Below, piece by piece: positions 8,562 through 17,946 of a DNA stretch of 20,446 bases (position 1 is its first letter; every line of letters starts with the position of its first letter). Source of the DNA: Acanthaster planci (lineage: Eukaryota > Echinodermata > Asteroidea > Valvatida > Acanthasteridae); contig NW_019091392.1 in the NCBI RefSeq assembly GCF_001949145.1, positions 259,428 to 279,873 of the forward strand, given 5' to 3'. The notes under the pieces were generated by a model that searched no databases, was not told the origin of the DNA, and saw nothing but the letters and a program-made list of their open reading frames with translations. The translations under genes were made by a program, and so were the position numbers.

Positions 8562-8688
8562 GATTACAAACCCTCAAACTCTTCCTGTGACATCGATGTT
8601 CAATATAAATACTGGAGAACTGGATGAAGATGCTACCCCAGCTTTGGCTTTTATTTGGCAAAAGTGCTTGTTCGGTTTTAAAGAATAA
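8562..8688 (+). CDS. Possible terminal exon of an unidentified gene
   Basis: A T8-CATTTAG acceptor is followed by an open frame, entered after one base, of 41 codons: ITNPQTLPVTSMFNINTGEL then DEDATPALAFIWQKCLFGF-KE and TAA at 8686-8688. Its composition is protein-like. A second frame is open for 21 codons, so the reading frame is not certain, and no matching upstream exon was found. I recognise no family. Confidence 0.25.
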
Positions 8689-8689
8689 T

Positions 8690-10500
8690 TTAAGAGCTAC
8701 AACTATTTTCAAAAGCTTTTGTCACTACAAAATCTTGAACATACCTTCAATGCTTTATAAAACTTTGTCGAATAAGTACTTTTGTAAAAAGTACAACCAA
8801 GTCAATGACACAAACTAGCCAAAGAAATTTATAATAAGATAAAAAAAATCTGATGGCCGTATAACAATGAACCCCTTTCTGAAAGAAAAGGAAATACACG
8901 TAGGCTGAAACTCACTGAATACATTCACATGACTAAACGTAAGTGCAACATGGTCTGAAAATAGTGTTTCTAGCTATCAAAATAAATTCTTAGCATCACC
9001 GCCCACATCCGCCCCTTTCCCGCGATCCCCGATTTTTTTCTTTATTAGACATCAATCCCACTACATTTCATCTATCATTAAACTTGTGTCAATAACCTTA
9101 CTCAAGTAAAAGTAATGCCACACAACACTGTTGTTCTCTTTTCCATAACGGAAAAAAATCAGAAATTACAGAAAAGTCCATTTTAAGTGTTTCTTGACTT
9201 TGATCCTGTATTGTTTTTGTCTATGAACTGCCCTGCTCCTCAGCAATCATCAAGGCTGGTTTTCCTCATTAGCCAATTTGTCACCTAAATGGAAAAAAAT
9301 GAAAGGATTTGTAAAGAATAATGCACATGCTAATTAAACTGATTTAAAAAAATGAGCTCGATACATGCACACACACACAAAATTCATCAACTTACCATCA
9401 GAACTATTGCCCAAGTTTCTTTATTTTACACTTAGGCCTAGGCGAAAGTTCAAAATATTCTGAATTAAAATGCATGGAAGTGATAAAAAAGTTTGTTACT
9501 GAAAAATCATGCTGAAAATAGTCCAAATCTGTTATCAAATTAAAAGCAGTATTTTTCACACCGTGACCATGACTGAAAATACATTTACATTTATGGCAGC
9601 GCACGCACCAAAGTTGACAATTCACCTGGGCGTCACGCGGATGATCACTCATTAAAGTTGTATTCCAGAGCCACATGTCACCTTGCAAAGGCTTTGTAGA
9701 AAGAATACAGCTTGATGTAGCTACTATGTCCTAAAATCAGCCCGAGTATGCCCAATAAAGTATTGCAAATAAACTACATCTGAGGCATCACCGCCGCACA
9801 GCAAAAAATTGTTTACCACATGCCGCCATGATGATTTGCAACCGATAAAACTTGCTCTAGTTAACCTGATTTCCCACATTTATGATTTGAGGACCATGTA
9901 CATATAAATTTGTAAATATGCAGTTGTGTAGATGTCACAATTAAGACTAAAATTTAATTAATTATTATATCTACGTTTTCTTCTGAAATAAATAAGTCGT
10001 GAATGTTTTATTTCAGATAATTGACAAAACAAAACGCAAGGACTTAAACAAGTTGAATGCCAGTTGGTCTCACTGCGTATGATTAGCCATCTAGTATACA
10101 CACTATCTTTAGTCTCGGTACCAGGTACCAATAATAACGGCATCATGCGTTTATTTGCAGACTATATTCTGTGGAAATTCTTTCAGATAGGTGATTATGA
10201 GAAGACTCCATTATGGAAAATCCTCTTCTTCCATTTTTATGCTAGGTCTAGACTACGCCCGTTGCAACATACAGTGAAAATCCAGCATTTTTCAGTCGGA
10301 AATGTGATGTATTAGCTTTTGGTGAGGGTGCTCCGGTAAATTTGGACTGAGGCTTTTTCCTGGCCACTGTCCTCGGGCTCTTAAAAACAAATTTACAACA
10401 CTAAAGTTGAAGGGACGTGTATTTGGCCATCAGAAGCTGATTTTTGACAAGCAGGATTTTTCTTATAATAATTTATTCCTTTTTCATTTTTTTATTTCAG
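8690..10500. other. Unassigned sequence lacking TACATGTA
   Basis: No gene recognised. There is a short (CA)n run near 9368. On the minus strand a perfect donor (GATG|GTAAGTTG near 9394) and an acceptor (TTTTTTCCATTTAG near 9287) are phase-compatible and would join a short reading NSSD to GDKLANEENQP-stop, but the upstream part has stops in all frames, so this is left as a cryptic or untranslated exon pair. Complete TACATGTA is absent from about 7320 to 10510. Confidence 0.35.
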
Positions 10501-10578
10501 GAAGCGAATATACATGTAGTAACAGTGAAAAGCCCAGACGCGACGTGGATTAGCTTTTATTCAGAGGGAACTGTATGA
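10501..10578 (+). CDS. Possible terminal exon of an unidentified gene, carrying a TACATGTA
   Basis: A strong acceptor (TTTTTCATTTTTTTATTTCAG, ending at 10500) leads into a phase-0 frame EANIHVVTVKSPDATWISFY-SEGTV and TGA at 10576-10578. Its composition looks coding, and the TACATGTA at 10511-10518 contributes His-Val in frame. No family is recognised and no upstream exon was found; short length makes chance plausible. Confidence 0.25.
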   Translation, partial: EANIHVVTVKSPDATWISFYSEGTV

Positions 10579-10579
10579 A

Positions 10580-11300
10580 ACTCGTAATTAAGGCAAAGCT
10601 GGCTCTCCATGCGACAAAATGACTGATTGAATCAAATGGCTATTAATTAAAAATGGCACTTTAATTTATCCTAAAGACTTTTGGCCTTGTCAATGTTCAC
10701 AATACAGATCACCTACCCAACTACACATGCATAATCAATTTTATGTGACGTCAGTGCTATGCGGGTACGTGGTTGGTCAATCGGTGGTACGGTCGTAGTC
10801 TGTCCGTGCCTGTTTCACGTTGCTTGTTCTTGAGAGACGGGTTGAGATGAAGGTCCGTGTTCAGTTAAGCCATCGTACATCATATTTGTGAAATTTTCAA
10901 AACATACGCGCAATTGAGTTTTGTTTCAGAGTCAAGAAAATTTTGTTACACGACCAAAATTAAATGCATTGCCAGAAAATCTGATTTTGTCGGGTGGTTC
11001 TGACTGATACATACGATTTCTCACTATCTAGCTTGATTTTTTTGTCCGAACTTGCTGATCCAGATAATTATAAACAGATTGAGAAAATGGCAGCTACATT
11101 TTTGACAATCCTGTTTCCGTGTATATCAAATTAAAAGCTCTTATTTTGAAGAAAACCAAACGATCTCCGTCACACAATGTGGGCAATTAAGTTGTGGATT
11201 GTCCGTCTGCAGTCAGACTGAATCGGTTTTGCAATCCAAAACTATGAAATCTTTCTTCAGTTTCTTCATGGTACTTATTGTTTTTACGTTGCGTCTGGAC
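10580..11300. other. Unassigned AT-rich sequence
   Basis: No gene, repeat family or RNA gene was recognised on either strand. An isolated CRE-like TGACGTCA occurs near 10745. Confidence 0.4.
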
Positions 11301-11362
11301 AGGGCCCAACGAATACTCCTCCGTCGTATACTGGTAAGACAGAGGAGTATTTGTTAGGCCCT
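11301..11362. repeat. Foldback: 21-bp arms, 20-nt loop
   Basis: Positions 11301-11321 and 11342-11362 are reverse complements at 19 of 21 bases, sharing AATACTCCTC and AGGGCC. The size fits a small hairpin RNA precursor or a tiny foldback element; pairing outside the arms is weak. No function is assigned. Confidence 0.7.
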
Positions 11363-11427
11363 ATTTACGGGTCTACGCTGTATCCAGATTTAAAGACGGT
11401 ACTGCATACATGTAATTTCCAATATAA

Positions 11428-11739
11428 ATGTCGACAAACTTATTCCAACATAGCGAAATAAACTTTTTTGTACTTTGGAAACTTAGGATAGCAGATGGAA
11501 ATCTCCATTTCGGAGCGGCAAGAGACATCTTTTTCACTAAAGGTGGATCATTGTCCCATTTCATGAGATTTCCTGAATCAGTTGTGCCGAATCAAATCAA
11601 GCCAGCACTCTTCGTGAACAGACTGCTTGTTGGTGACATTAATATCTACACCAAGGGTGCACCGATCAATATCATGAGCATTATTTTACGGTCATTATTG
11701 CACGTTGGACAACTCAGTATAGTTCGTTGTGCATTGTGA
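11428..11739 (+). other. Open frame of 103 codons, unidentified
   Basis: This is the longest ATG-started frame in a large unassigned region. It includes FGAARDIFFTKGGSLSHFMR and FVNRLLVGDINIYTKGAP. It shows no motif or family I recognise and no promoter or splice context; a minus-strand frame overlaps its first part. It may be a chance frame in moderately GC-poor DNA. Confidence 0.15.
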
Positions 11740-11888
11740 TCGGATTTTTAAACATTGGGCTCTTCAATTTAAAAGGGGTTTAACACATATGCCACGTTTT
11801 CAAAGACATGCCAACATGCATATGGTGAACGGAATGCAGTGCCTGTGTGCGAGCGTGCAGCATTTCCCTGCTCCACGTTCACAGGTCA

Positions 11889-12031
11889 GTGACACCACTT
11901 AAGGCATAGCCTGTGCAGTTTACCCAATACACGTTTCCATTGTCGGGCCAACCCTTTCTTAGTGCGTGTATTGAGGACACCCTGCATGATATATCAGGAA
12001 CGTGTATTGCGCCTAAAGTGTGTGTGATCAA
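11889..12031. repeat. Imperfect foldback next to the gypsy remnant
   Basis: CACTTAAGGC (from about 11896) pairs with GCCTAAAGTG (from about 12011), and further in CAATACACGTTTCC (11925-11938) pairs with GGAACGTGTATTG (11998-12009). The left arm has about 18 extra bases between the two blocks. A third CGTGTATTG lies at about 11965. This could be a small non-autonomous element lying immediately upstream of the truncated retrotransposon. Confidence 0.45.
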
Positions 12032-12072
12032 TATATCGTGTCATCGCGTGAACCTTTACTCTGGCCTCAACT

Positions 12073-13006
12073 GTAGACCCTGATGTCACCCCGGTAGCTC
12101 AGAACATGTACAGAATTCCATATAGTCTGCAGGCAAAGGGAATGATAAGTTAGATGAGTTAGAAGCTGTTGACATTATTGAGCATGTTAATGAGCCTGTA
12201 GCTACTGGGTGAGCCTAGTTATTGTAAGCCAAGGGTGACATTCATCTTTGTGTAGATATGAGGCAAGCTACATGTAATCAAGCCATTAAGTGGGAAAGAC
12301 ACCCAATCCCAACTGTAGACGAAGTGTTGTATAAGATGAATGGTAGCGTTGCGTTTAATAAACTTGACTTGAAATACGGTTTCCAACAAATTGAGCTACA
12401 TGTAGATGAACAATCTACATGTACATGTAGGAACATCACAACATTTGTAAGCCTTAAGGGATTGTACAGATACAAGCGGCTAATATGTTCGGGATTAATG
12501 CAACCCAGAAGTGTATCAAAATGTCATTAGCCAAGTGATTGGTATGGGTGAAGTGTAGCCAACATATCAGATGACATACATGTAGTAGTTTATGGTACGA
12601 CACAGGAAAAGCAAGACAAGAAGCTTGACTGTGTCATGAGAAAATTGAGGGATAGAAACCTGACCTTGAACAAAGATAAGTGCGATTTTGGTGTTCACAA
12701 GATCACATTTATCACACCCTGTCCAGAAATGGCAAACATCCGACAGAGGACCGTAAAGAGGCACTGCGCAATGCCAGGAGACCAACCAATGCTGCTGAAG
12801 ACAGTAGTTTTCTCGGGCTGGTGAATTTCTCAGCCCATTACATCCCCAACCTTGCTACTGTAGCAGAAGCCATTGCAGAGGTTGCTAAGGAGGAATGTGA
12901 AATGAGCAGAGCAGGACAGCTTCAACAAATTGAAGGAAGCCTTGACACACAAAAATACTCTGGGATACTTTTGCCTCGACGCACACAATACTCAACTTAT
13001 GAATAA
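12073..13006 (+). pseudogene. Ty3/gypsy reverse transcriptase fragment
   Basis: In several frames the sequence reads VDPDVTPVAQNMYRIPYSL, LDELEAVDIIEHVNEPV, GDIHLCVDMRQA, KWERHPIPTVDEVLYKMNG, FNKLDLKYGFQQIEL, NITTFVSLKGLYRYKRL, NISDDI, LRDRNLTLNKDKCDFGV and NAAEDSSFLGLVNFSAHYI. Catalytic aspartates are present in LDLKYG (12366-12368) and SDD (12570-12575). At least five breaks exist: a shift near 12134, stops at about 12209-12232, shifts near 12490-12500, TAG near 12555, and a shift near 12715. TACATGTA sequences sit at 12269, 12397, 12416 (double) and 12577, each adding 2 or 4 residues in frame to conserved blocks. Confidence 0.85.
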
Positions 13007-13318
13007 GATGTCCAAATCAGAATCATATCCTATGCCGGTAAAACATTGACTGATGTTAAAAAGAGATATTTAACAACTGAGAAGGAGGCTCTAGCAGTTG
13101 TATGGGCCTTTACCAAGTTCCACATTTACCTGTATGGAGTAGATTTTGTGTTGGTGACAGATCATAAGCCCCTCAAAGTCTTATATGGGCCAAGATCCCG
13201 CCCTAATGCTCGAGTAGAAAGATGGGTGATGAAGTTTATGTCGTACTCCTTCAAAGTTAATACTTACATGTACCTGGAAGACACAATATTGCAGATGTTC
13301 TGTCAAGGCTCAACATGA
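13007..13318 (+). pseudogene. Ty3/gypsy RNase H fragment, first catalytic region missing
   Basis: ISYAGKTLTDVKKRYLTTEK, EALAVVWAFTKFHIYLYG and VDFVLVTDHKPLKVLYG carry the catalytic Glu (in TEKEAL) and a later Asp (in TDHKPL). The first RNase H block, the DAS-x-x-GLG region, is absent between about 12960 and 13010, suggesting a small deletion. After a shift at about 13265, next to a TACATGTA, the frame gives PGRHNIADVLSRLNM, the typical end of the domain. Confidence 0.8.
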
Positions 13319-13727
13319 CGACTCAGAATGGAGAACAAGGAATGCTGCAGTATGAAACAGAACACAATGTTCGCTGGGTAGCAGTCAAAGCAACGCCCAA
13401 TGCCCTGACAACCAGAGAAGTAGAAGAAGCTTCAAGAGCGGATAATGAATTAAGTGCAGTTCGGAAATGGCTCATGGAGGACTCATGGCGACCAGATGTC
13501 AAAGACTTCCTCCCTATAAGGAATGAACTTCCATGTATCGGCTTTCTCATCTTGTGAGGAACAAGAATTGTAATTTCAAGGAGCCTGAGACTCCAGTGTG
13601 TCCGGTTAGCTCAGCACGGACATCTTGGAGTGGTGGGAACCAAACAGAGGCTGCAGACCAAGGTTTGGTGGGCGCACATGGAAAAAGATGTTGAGAACTA
13701 CATGTACATGTATGTGCGGAGATGTCA
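13315..13727 (+). pseudogene. Ty3/gypsy linker and integrase zinc-finger N-terminus (interrupted)
   Basis: The frame reads VRWVAVKATPNALTTREVEE, ASRADNELSAVRKWL, FLPIRNELPCIGFLIL, a TGA, then RLAQHGHLGVVGTKQRLQTK and VWWAHMEKDVENY. These match the pol linker and the His-bearing half of the integrase HHCC finger. The Cys-bearing half (RRCHAC) is split by the CACTA-like element between 13727 and 16317; across the junction the codons join in frame. A doubled TACATGTA at 13699-13712 adds Met-Tyr-Met-Tyr after VENY. Confidence 0.8.
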
Positions 13728-13744
13728 CACTATGAAATTTGGAT

Positions 13745-13982
13745 CAGTTAAAATACGGTTAAATGTCGTTTCTCGGTTAAAATGTATTCCCACTCTGATT
13801 TTAACCCCCGTTTTAACCACATACATGTAAATGTACTGTAGATCAAGCCAAAATAGTCACCCCATTTTAACCGTGTTTCAACCATACCCACCACCCTTTG
13901 TTATTCAAGCCTTAATCCTCTCCTGGTCCATCGACAATCCAAACAAATAGTCCCCCACTTTAAACACGTTTTAACGGTGGAC
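13745..13982. repeat. Left subterminal GGTTAAAA/TTTTAACC repeats
   Basis: About seven copies are visible: CAGTTAAAAT (13745), CGGTTAAATG (13757), CGGTTAAAATG (13774), then in the opposite sense TTTTAACCCC (13798), GTTTTAACCAC (13810), ATTTTAACCGTG (13864) and GTTTTAACGGTGG (13968). They are probably transposase or accessory-factor binding sites by analogy with plant CACTA elements. Confidence 0.65.
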
Positions 13983-14127
13983 AGATGGTGTGCTACAAAC
14001 CGCAGGGTCCCGTTTGGTAATCTCATAAAGGTGCGGTTTGGGGGGAAACGTCAATCATCTTCCTTTAACGTTCCACAAGTTGGAATTGGCTTCAATGTAT
14101 TGGCATGTGGAGGTATTTCCGCACCCG

Positions 14128-14214
14128 TTTACACAATAAATTCACTGTTTTTTGACAAATAAAGCAATGAATTGTTTGAATAAAAATGATACATGTGTCT
14201 GGAGTAGTTTAGTT
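14128..14214 (+). repeat. 87-bp direct repeat, copy 1 (within the CACTA-like element)
   Basis: Matches 15259-15347, sharing TTTACAC, ATAAAGCAATGAA, TTGAATAAAAA and GTGTCTGGAGTAGTT, with roughly 80 percent identity by eye. Confidence 0.7.
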
Positions 14215-15258
14215 ATAATAAACAACTGAAGCTTTATTGGTACACGTATACCTGTAGTTACCATTCATTAGTCCTTAGTGACAATTGATCGGAAGTGACT
14301 GCGTGCACAAAATCAATCGCACTAGCGCTAAACTTCAAGATGGCAGCGCTTAGTCCAATGTTAACCATTCGTCAAGAGCGCAGAAGCTTTTACCAATGAA
14401 AACTCCCAAAGGCAGTTTCATACTGCCGGCCTATAAGCCCCAACAAATTGTCAAGAATCTGGCAATCCAAACCATACCAAATAAGCAGGAGAATCTGGAA
14501 TAATTCATTCCAGTTTTAAGGACGAACTTCCTCGTTCCATAATTTTCTCCAGCGGACAGGGTCATGGCTGATGGGCCGCCTGCATGGAATGGCTGCAGCT
14601 CCCCACCCGCCAATGCGCTGAATCGCTGGGCAGGTCATGTCATGCGTGTACACAGTTGACTGCTGCATGACGTGATATCGAAGGCAAACTTTTTGCACGT
14701 GCACAGGCTGGGTCGGTAGAGATGCACAGGGGCAGATGCAGACATGAAACGATATTGCGGCGGGTGGCGATCACCTGGGCTGGCTTGTTTTGGACAGCCG
14801 TCAGTATTTTTGGTCGAGGAATTACTCTTTATCACCTTCTTCAAATTAAACCTTACACTGCACTTTTAATCTACAGTCTACGCCGGATCCTCAGTTAGAA
14901 AACTCTCCATCCCTCATCCCCAAGCTTAGGACATCCTTTTCATTATCGTCTCAGCCAATAGCAACAATGAAACAGACGTTACATGCAAATTGCGGCCGTA
15001 CCTGTACGCGAATGGCCAAAAATATATTTTTCCCTTGAGTTGTCTTCGATTGAGCGCGAGTCAGACTGCGATAAGCATTTGAGCGTCCATTTCTAACTTC
15101 ATTGGCCAAGTATGGAACATTCATATACATGTATCTTGGAAATTTGCATGCATAATGTTTTTCTGAATATACAATGTACATAAGCACAAAAGCAGCGAGA
15201 ATTTAGTATTGTTAAGGTGGCAGAAATGTCATACCTACATGTACATGTACATTGTAAC
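14215..15258. other. CACTA-like element interior between the direct repeats
   Basis: About 1 kb without recognisable coding. A short frame at 14340 (MAALSPMLTIRQERRSFYQ-stop) in a CAAGATGGCAGCG context resembles a first-exon start but is only 19 codons. The paired AGCGCT words at 14324 and 14346 are noted. TACATGTA occurs near 15127 and 15235. Confidence 0.35.
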
Positions 15259-15347
15259 TTTACACGATACATTCATTGTTTTTTTACACATATAAAGCAA
15301 TGAACTGATTGAATAAAAACGATACCCGTGTCTGGAGTAGTTGATTT
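15259..15347 (+). repeat. 87-bp direct repeat, copy 2 (within the CACTA-like element)
   Basis: Copy of 14128-14214. The pair could be the ends of a further nested insertion, or a local duplication within the element. Confidence 0.7.
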
Positions 15348-16085
15348 TAAATTCTCACCATTATGTGTTATCATCATCTAAGTTTACAGTACATGTACAT
15401 GTTCATGTACGTACCGGTAATACATGTACATGTTCTTGCATGTGAGCAAGTACACCTTGCAGTCCTGAGCTAGCGCAGGTATAACTTGTTATCCTGTTTC
15501 CGTTGTCTGTTTCGTTTTTCTCAAGGTTTCTTGCAATTACATGCATTTCGTTTGCTATCCATGCCATGTCATATCAAAGCTGAACATCCAAGCCTAATAA
15601 TAGTGTGGGTCGGATCAGTTCGAAAGTGCCATGTTAGATGATTTTTAGGTTCGGTTCTGCGCTTAGCGGTGCCTTGGCTGACGTAAGAGCTTGTAGCAAA
15701 AATACTTATAATACGCGGAAGATCAGGTGCATTTATACATAAGCGTGCATGTTACATTTCATCTGCCGGTTCGTGAAGGGCTCGATTGTTCGGCAGGGAT
15801 TTGCCATGCGTTAAATAAACTGTCTCTATCCTGAAATACATATGGCTGCATGACGCCTGAAAACTGATACATTAAGGTATAGGATAGGCCAACAAAGTGT
15901 TGAGTCCAGGTGCAAAGAACTCACTTGTATCAATCAGTGGCGATTAATTAGTAAACCATTAGGGATTAGGGTGGGGCAGCCTATTAATGCGGTACGATCG
16001 CCACGCACAAAGGAACTCATCTGGCCTTGGGGATTATACTCCACAAAACTGACCGCAGAGTGTGATTCCCCGAAAGATCCCTGTT

Positions 16086-16300
16086 TTAACCGAATAGCTG
16101 GCCTTGCTGTCCGACCTGAAAAACCACAAAACTGACCAGAGTTAATGAGCAGAGCTCCTTGCCAGTTTCCAAAAAGAACCCCATTTTTAACCCTGTTTTT
16201 TGCTACCCCAAGTTTAACCGAAAATGAACACGATTAAATTGAGAGATCAGACGACATACATGTTCACCAGTTTTAACCAAAAAAACTGCATTTTAACCAA
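16086..16300. repeat. Right subterminal TTTTAACC repeats
   Basis: TTTTAACCGAA (about 16084), TTTTTAACCCTG (about 16183), GTTTAACCGAA (about 16211), GTTTTAACCAAA (about 16270) and ATTTTAACCAAG (about 16290) lie close to the right end. Just upstream, CCACAAAACTGACC occurs twice (about 16041 and 16122). Confidence 0.6.
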
Positions 16301-16316
16301 GCGGAAATTCATAGTG

Positions 16317-16880
16317 TCACGCCTGCCAGATCACAGGAGCAATGCCTACTCCTGAACTGATAAGTTCAACTCCAGTGCCAATGGGCCATGGCGGGACATC
16401 TACATGTATATTGATCTGCTTGGACCATTATGTGCTAGTGATAGTTATCTATTACAGTTGATATTATGAGGTTGATTTCATGAAGGTTACTACAAGTGAT
16501 AGGATCATTGAGTCACTGGAAAATGTGTTTGTTCAGCACAGTTTACCGCTAACCTTAACGTCCGATAATGGACCCCAGTTTACTTCCGATAAGTTAGAAG
16601 CATACATTGTACCTCTCAGAAAATGGGATCAAGCACAGAAGAGTCACCCCCTTACACCGTGCCGCAAATGGGGAAGTTGAACAGCAAAACAGATCTCTGA
16701 TGAAAAAAAATTCGCATCACATATGCAGAGAAGAAAGACTGGGAAAATGAAGTACGGAAGTACTTATTTGCCTTCAGGGCAAGACAATATAACATGGCTG
16801 GTGTAACCCCAGCAGAGATGATGTTTAAGCGTAAAGTCCAAACCAGACTCCCTGAACTAGGCAAGATGAAGAGATACATG
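16317..16880 (+). pseudogene. Ty3/gypsy integrase core, resumed after the CACTA-like insertion
   Basis: The frame continues ACQITGAMPTPEL, then WRDIYMYIDLLGPL with the first catalytic Asp (16413-16415), LENVFVQHSLPLTLTSDNGP with the second Asp (16564-16566), and, after a shift, ANGEVEQQNRSLMKK with the catalytic Glu (16679-16681). This is the D,D(35)E triad. KYLFAFRARQYNMAGVTPAE and MMFKRKVQTRLPELGKM follow. Breaks lie near 16465, 16600-16660 and 16715. TACATGTA at 16401-16408 adds two residues in front of the first catalytic Asp. Confidence 0.85.
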
Positions 16881-17269
16881 CTTTGAGAAAAGAGAGGAAT
16901 AAGAGATACATGTACATTGACAAAAAGAGAGGAGCAAAAGAAAGAGACCTAGGAGAAGGAGATGAAGTCCTAGTCAGACAACCCAAACAAGACAAACTAA
17001 GTACTCCCTTCTCCCCTGAGCCACACAAAGTTGTGGAGAAAAAGGGGAACAACATTGTCATTGAATCTCCAACTGGTTCTCAGTACCAAAGAAATAGCAC
17101 ACATGTTCAAAATACCACAGACCACTTACAGTAGTACACCAGGCACAGAAAGTAAGAATGGCAACAGCTAACAGAGAAGACAGAAAACATGCATACACAG
17201 GTTGAGAGTAGACCAGCTAGGGAAAGAAAATTACCTAAGCGGTTTGATGATTTTGTAATGTTCTGTTAG
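16856..17269 (+). pseudogene. Ty3/gypsy integrase C-terminal domain and pol tail
   Basis: HALRKERNKRYMYIDKKRGA, KERDLGEGDEVLVRQPKQDK and LSTPFSPEPHKVVEKKGNNI followed by VIESPTGSQYQRNSTHVQ form the GPY/F-like C-terminal module. After stops and shifts near 17133-17200, RPARERKLPKRFDDFVMFC ends at TAG 17267-17269, the usual basic-aromatic end of this pol family. No chromodomain is seen. TACATGTA at 16907-16914 adds Met-Tyr in KRY-IDKKRG. Confidence 0.8.
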
Positions 17270-17946
17270 ATTTTGGTATCCCAGGGAAATTTTAAAGGTT
17301 TGCTAAATACATACATACACATGTGAGTCTTCCCTGGTTTAAGACAAAATAGTTTTAACCTTTACATTTGTTTACATGACAGTAAACAATTCTTTCATAC
17401 TTATTTTCATGGAAACACTTACTCTACATTTCTTGCTTGTGTTACCTTAGAAAAGAAGGTTTGTATTATTGTACAGTGACTGTCTAGAATGGAGTACAAG
17501 TGGTGCTTAATGTACATGTAAGACACAAAGCCCCACAACAGTTTGAAATTAATGTTTTGATTTGACTACAGATTATGAATAATCAGGCAGTGTGGGTTTA
17601 TAGTTTGTTCGATATTAATATGCTCTGTTTCGGTAGAAGTGGGTCATTTTCTAACTGCATAAATGTACACTGTTTATCACTGAATACAAAAACTGATTTT
17701 GGTGGTCGTATGGGAAAGCTGTAAGGAAACCATATTTTTAGGTTTTCATCTACCAACGTCATAAGGACATCAATTTTAAGTGTTGTATTTTGAATCTTGT
17801 TGCTTGTTGAGTTGCTGGAAAAAAAAGAGTCCATCTATATGTCTGACATGTTATAGTGACAGCAGATTACTGAAATATAGATTTCCATAGTAACCGTTTA
17901 AAATGTGTTTTGAAACTTTTTTTGATTTAGTCAGAATTAAGGATTT
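17270..17946. other. Spacer between pol and the 3' LTR
   Basis: About 680 bases with no recognisable frame in the element's direction, so no envelope-like gene. A minus-strand frame of 78 codons (17598-17834) has no similarity I recognise. It may be untranslated element sequence or a later insertion. Confidence 0.45.

Larger units (their letters stand above)
13728..16316. mobile_element. CACTA/EnSpm-like DNA element, non-autonomous
   Basis: The insertion begins CACTATGAA(A)TTT and ends AAATTCATAGTG, giving terminal inverted repeats starting with CACTA. It is flanked by TCA on both sides (13725-13727, 16317-16319), and removing it restores the host integrase frame exactly. A 3-bp duplication and CACTA ends fit the CACTA/EnSpm (CMC) superfamily. 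Multiple TTTTAACC/GGTTAAAA words cluster within about 260 bases of each end, as the subterminal repeats of this superfamily do. At 2,589 bp, with no transposase recognised, it is probably non-autonomous. The alternative boundary (GTCAC, 5 bp, with ACTATGAA ends) gives the same excised product. Confidence 0.8.

Noticed and set aside
12092-12102. tRNA A-box-like CGGTAGCTCAG
   Set aside because: It lies inside the conserved VTPVAQ stretch of the gypsy RT, and no B box or cloverleaf follows. A similar GGTTAGCTCAG near 13604 is inside the integrase finger.
17598-17834. Possible envelope-like or accessory gene of the gypsy element
   Set aside because: The frame is on the opposite strand to pol, without signal peptide, membrane segment or recognisable motif.
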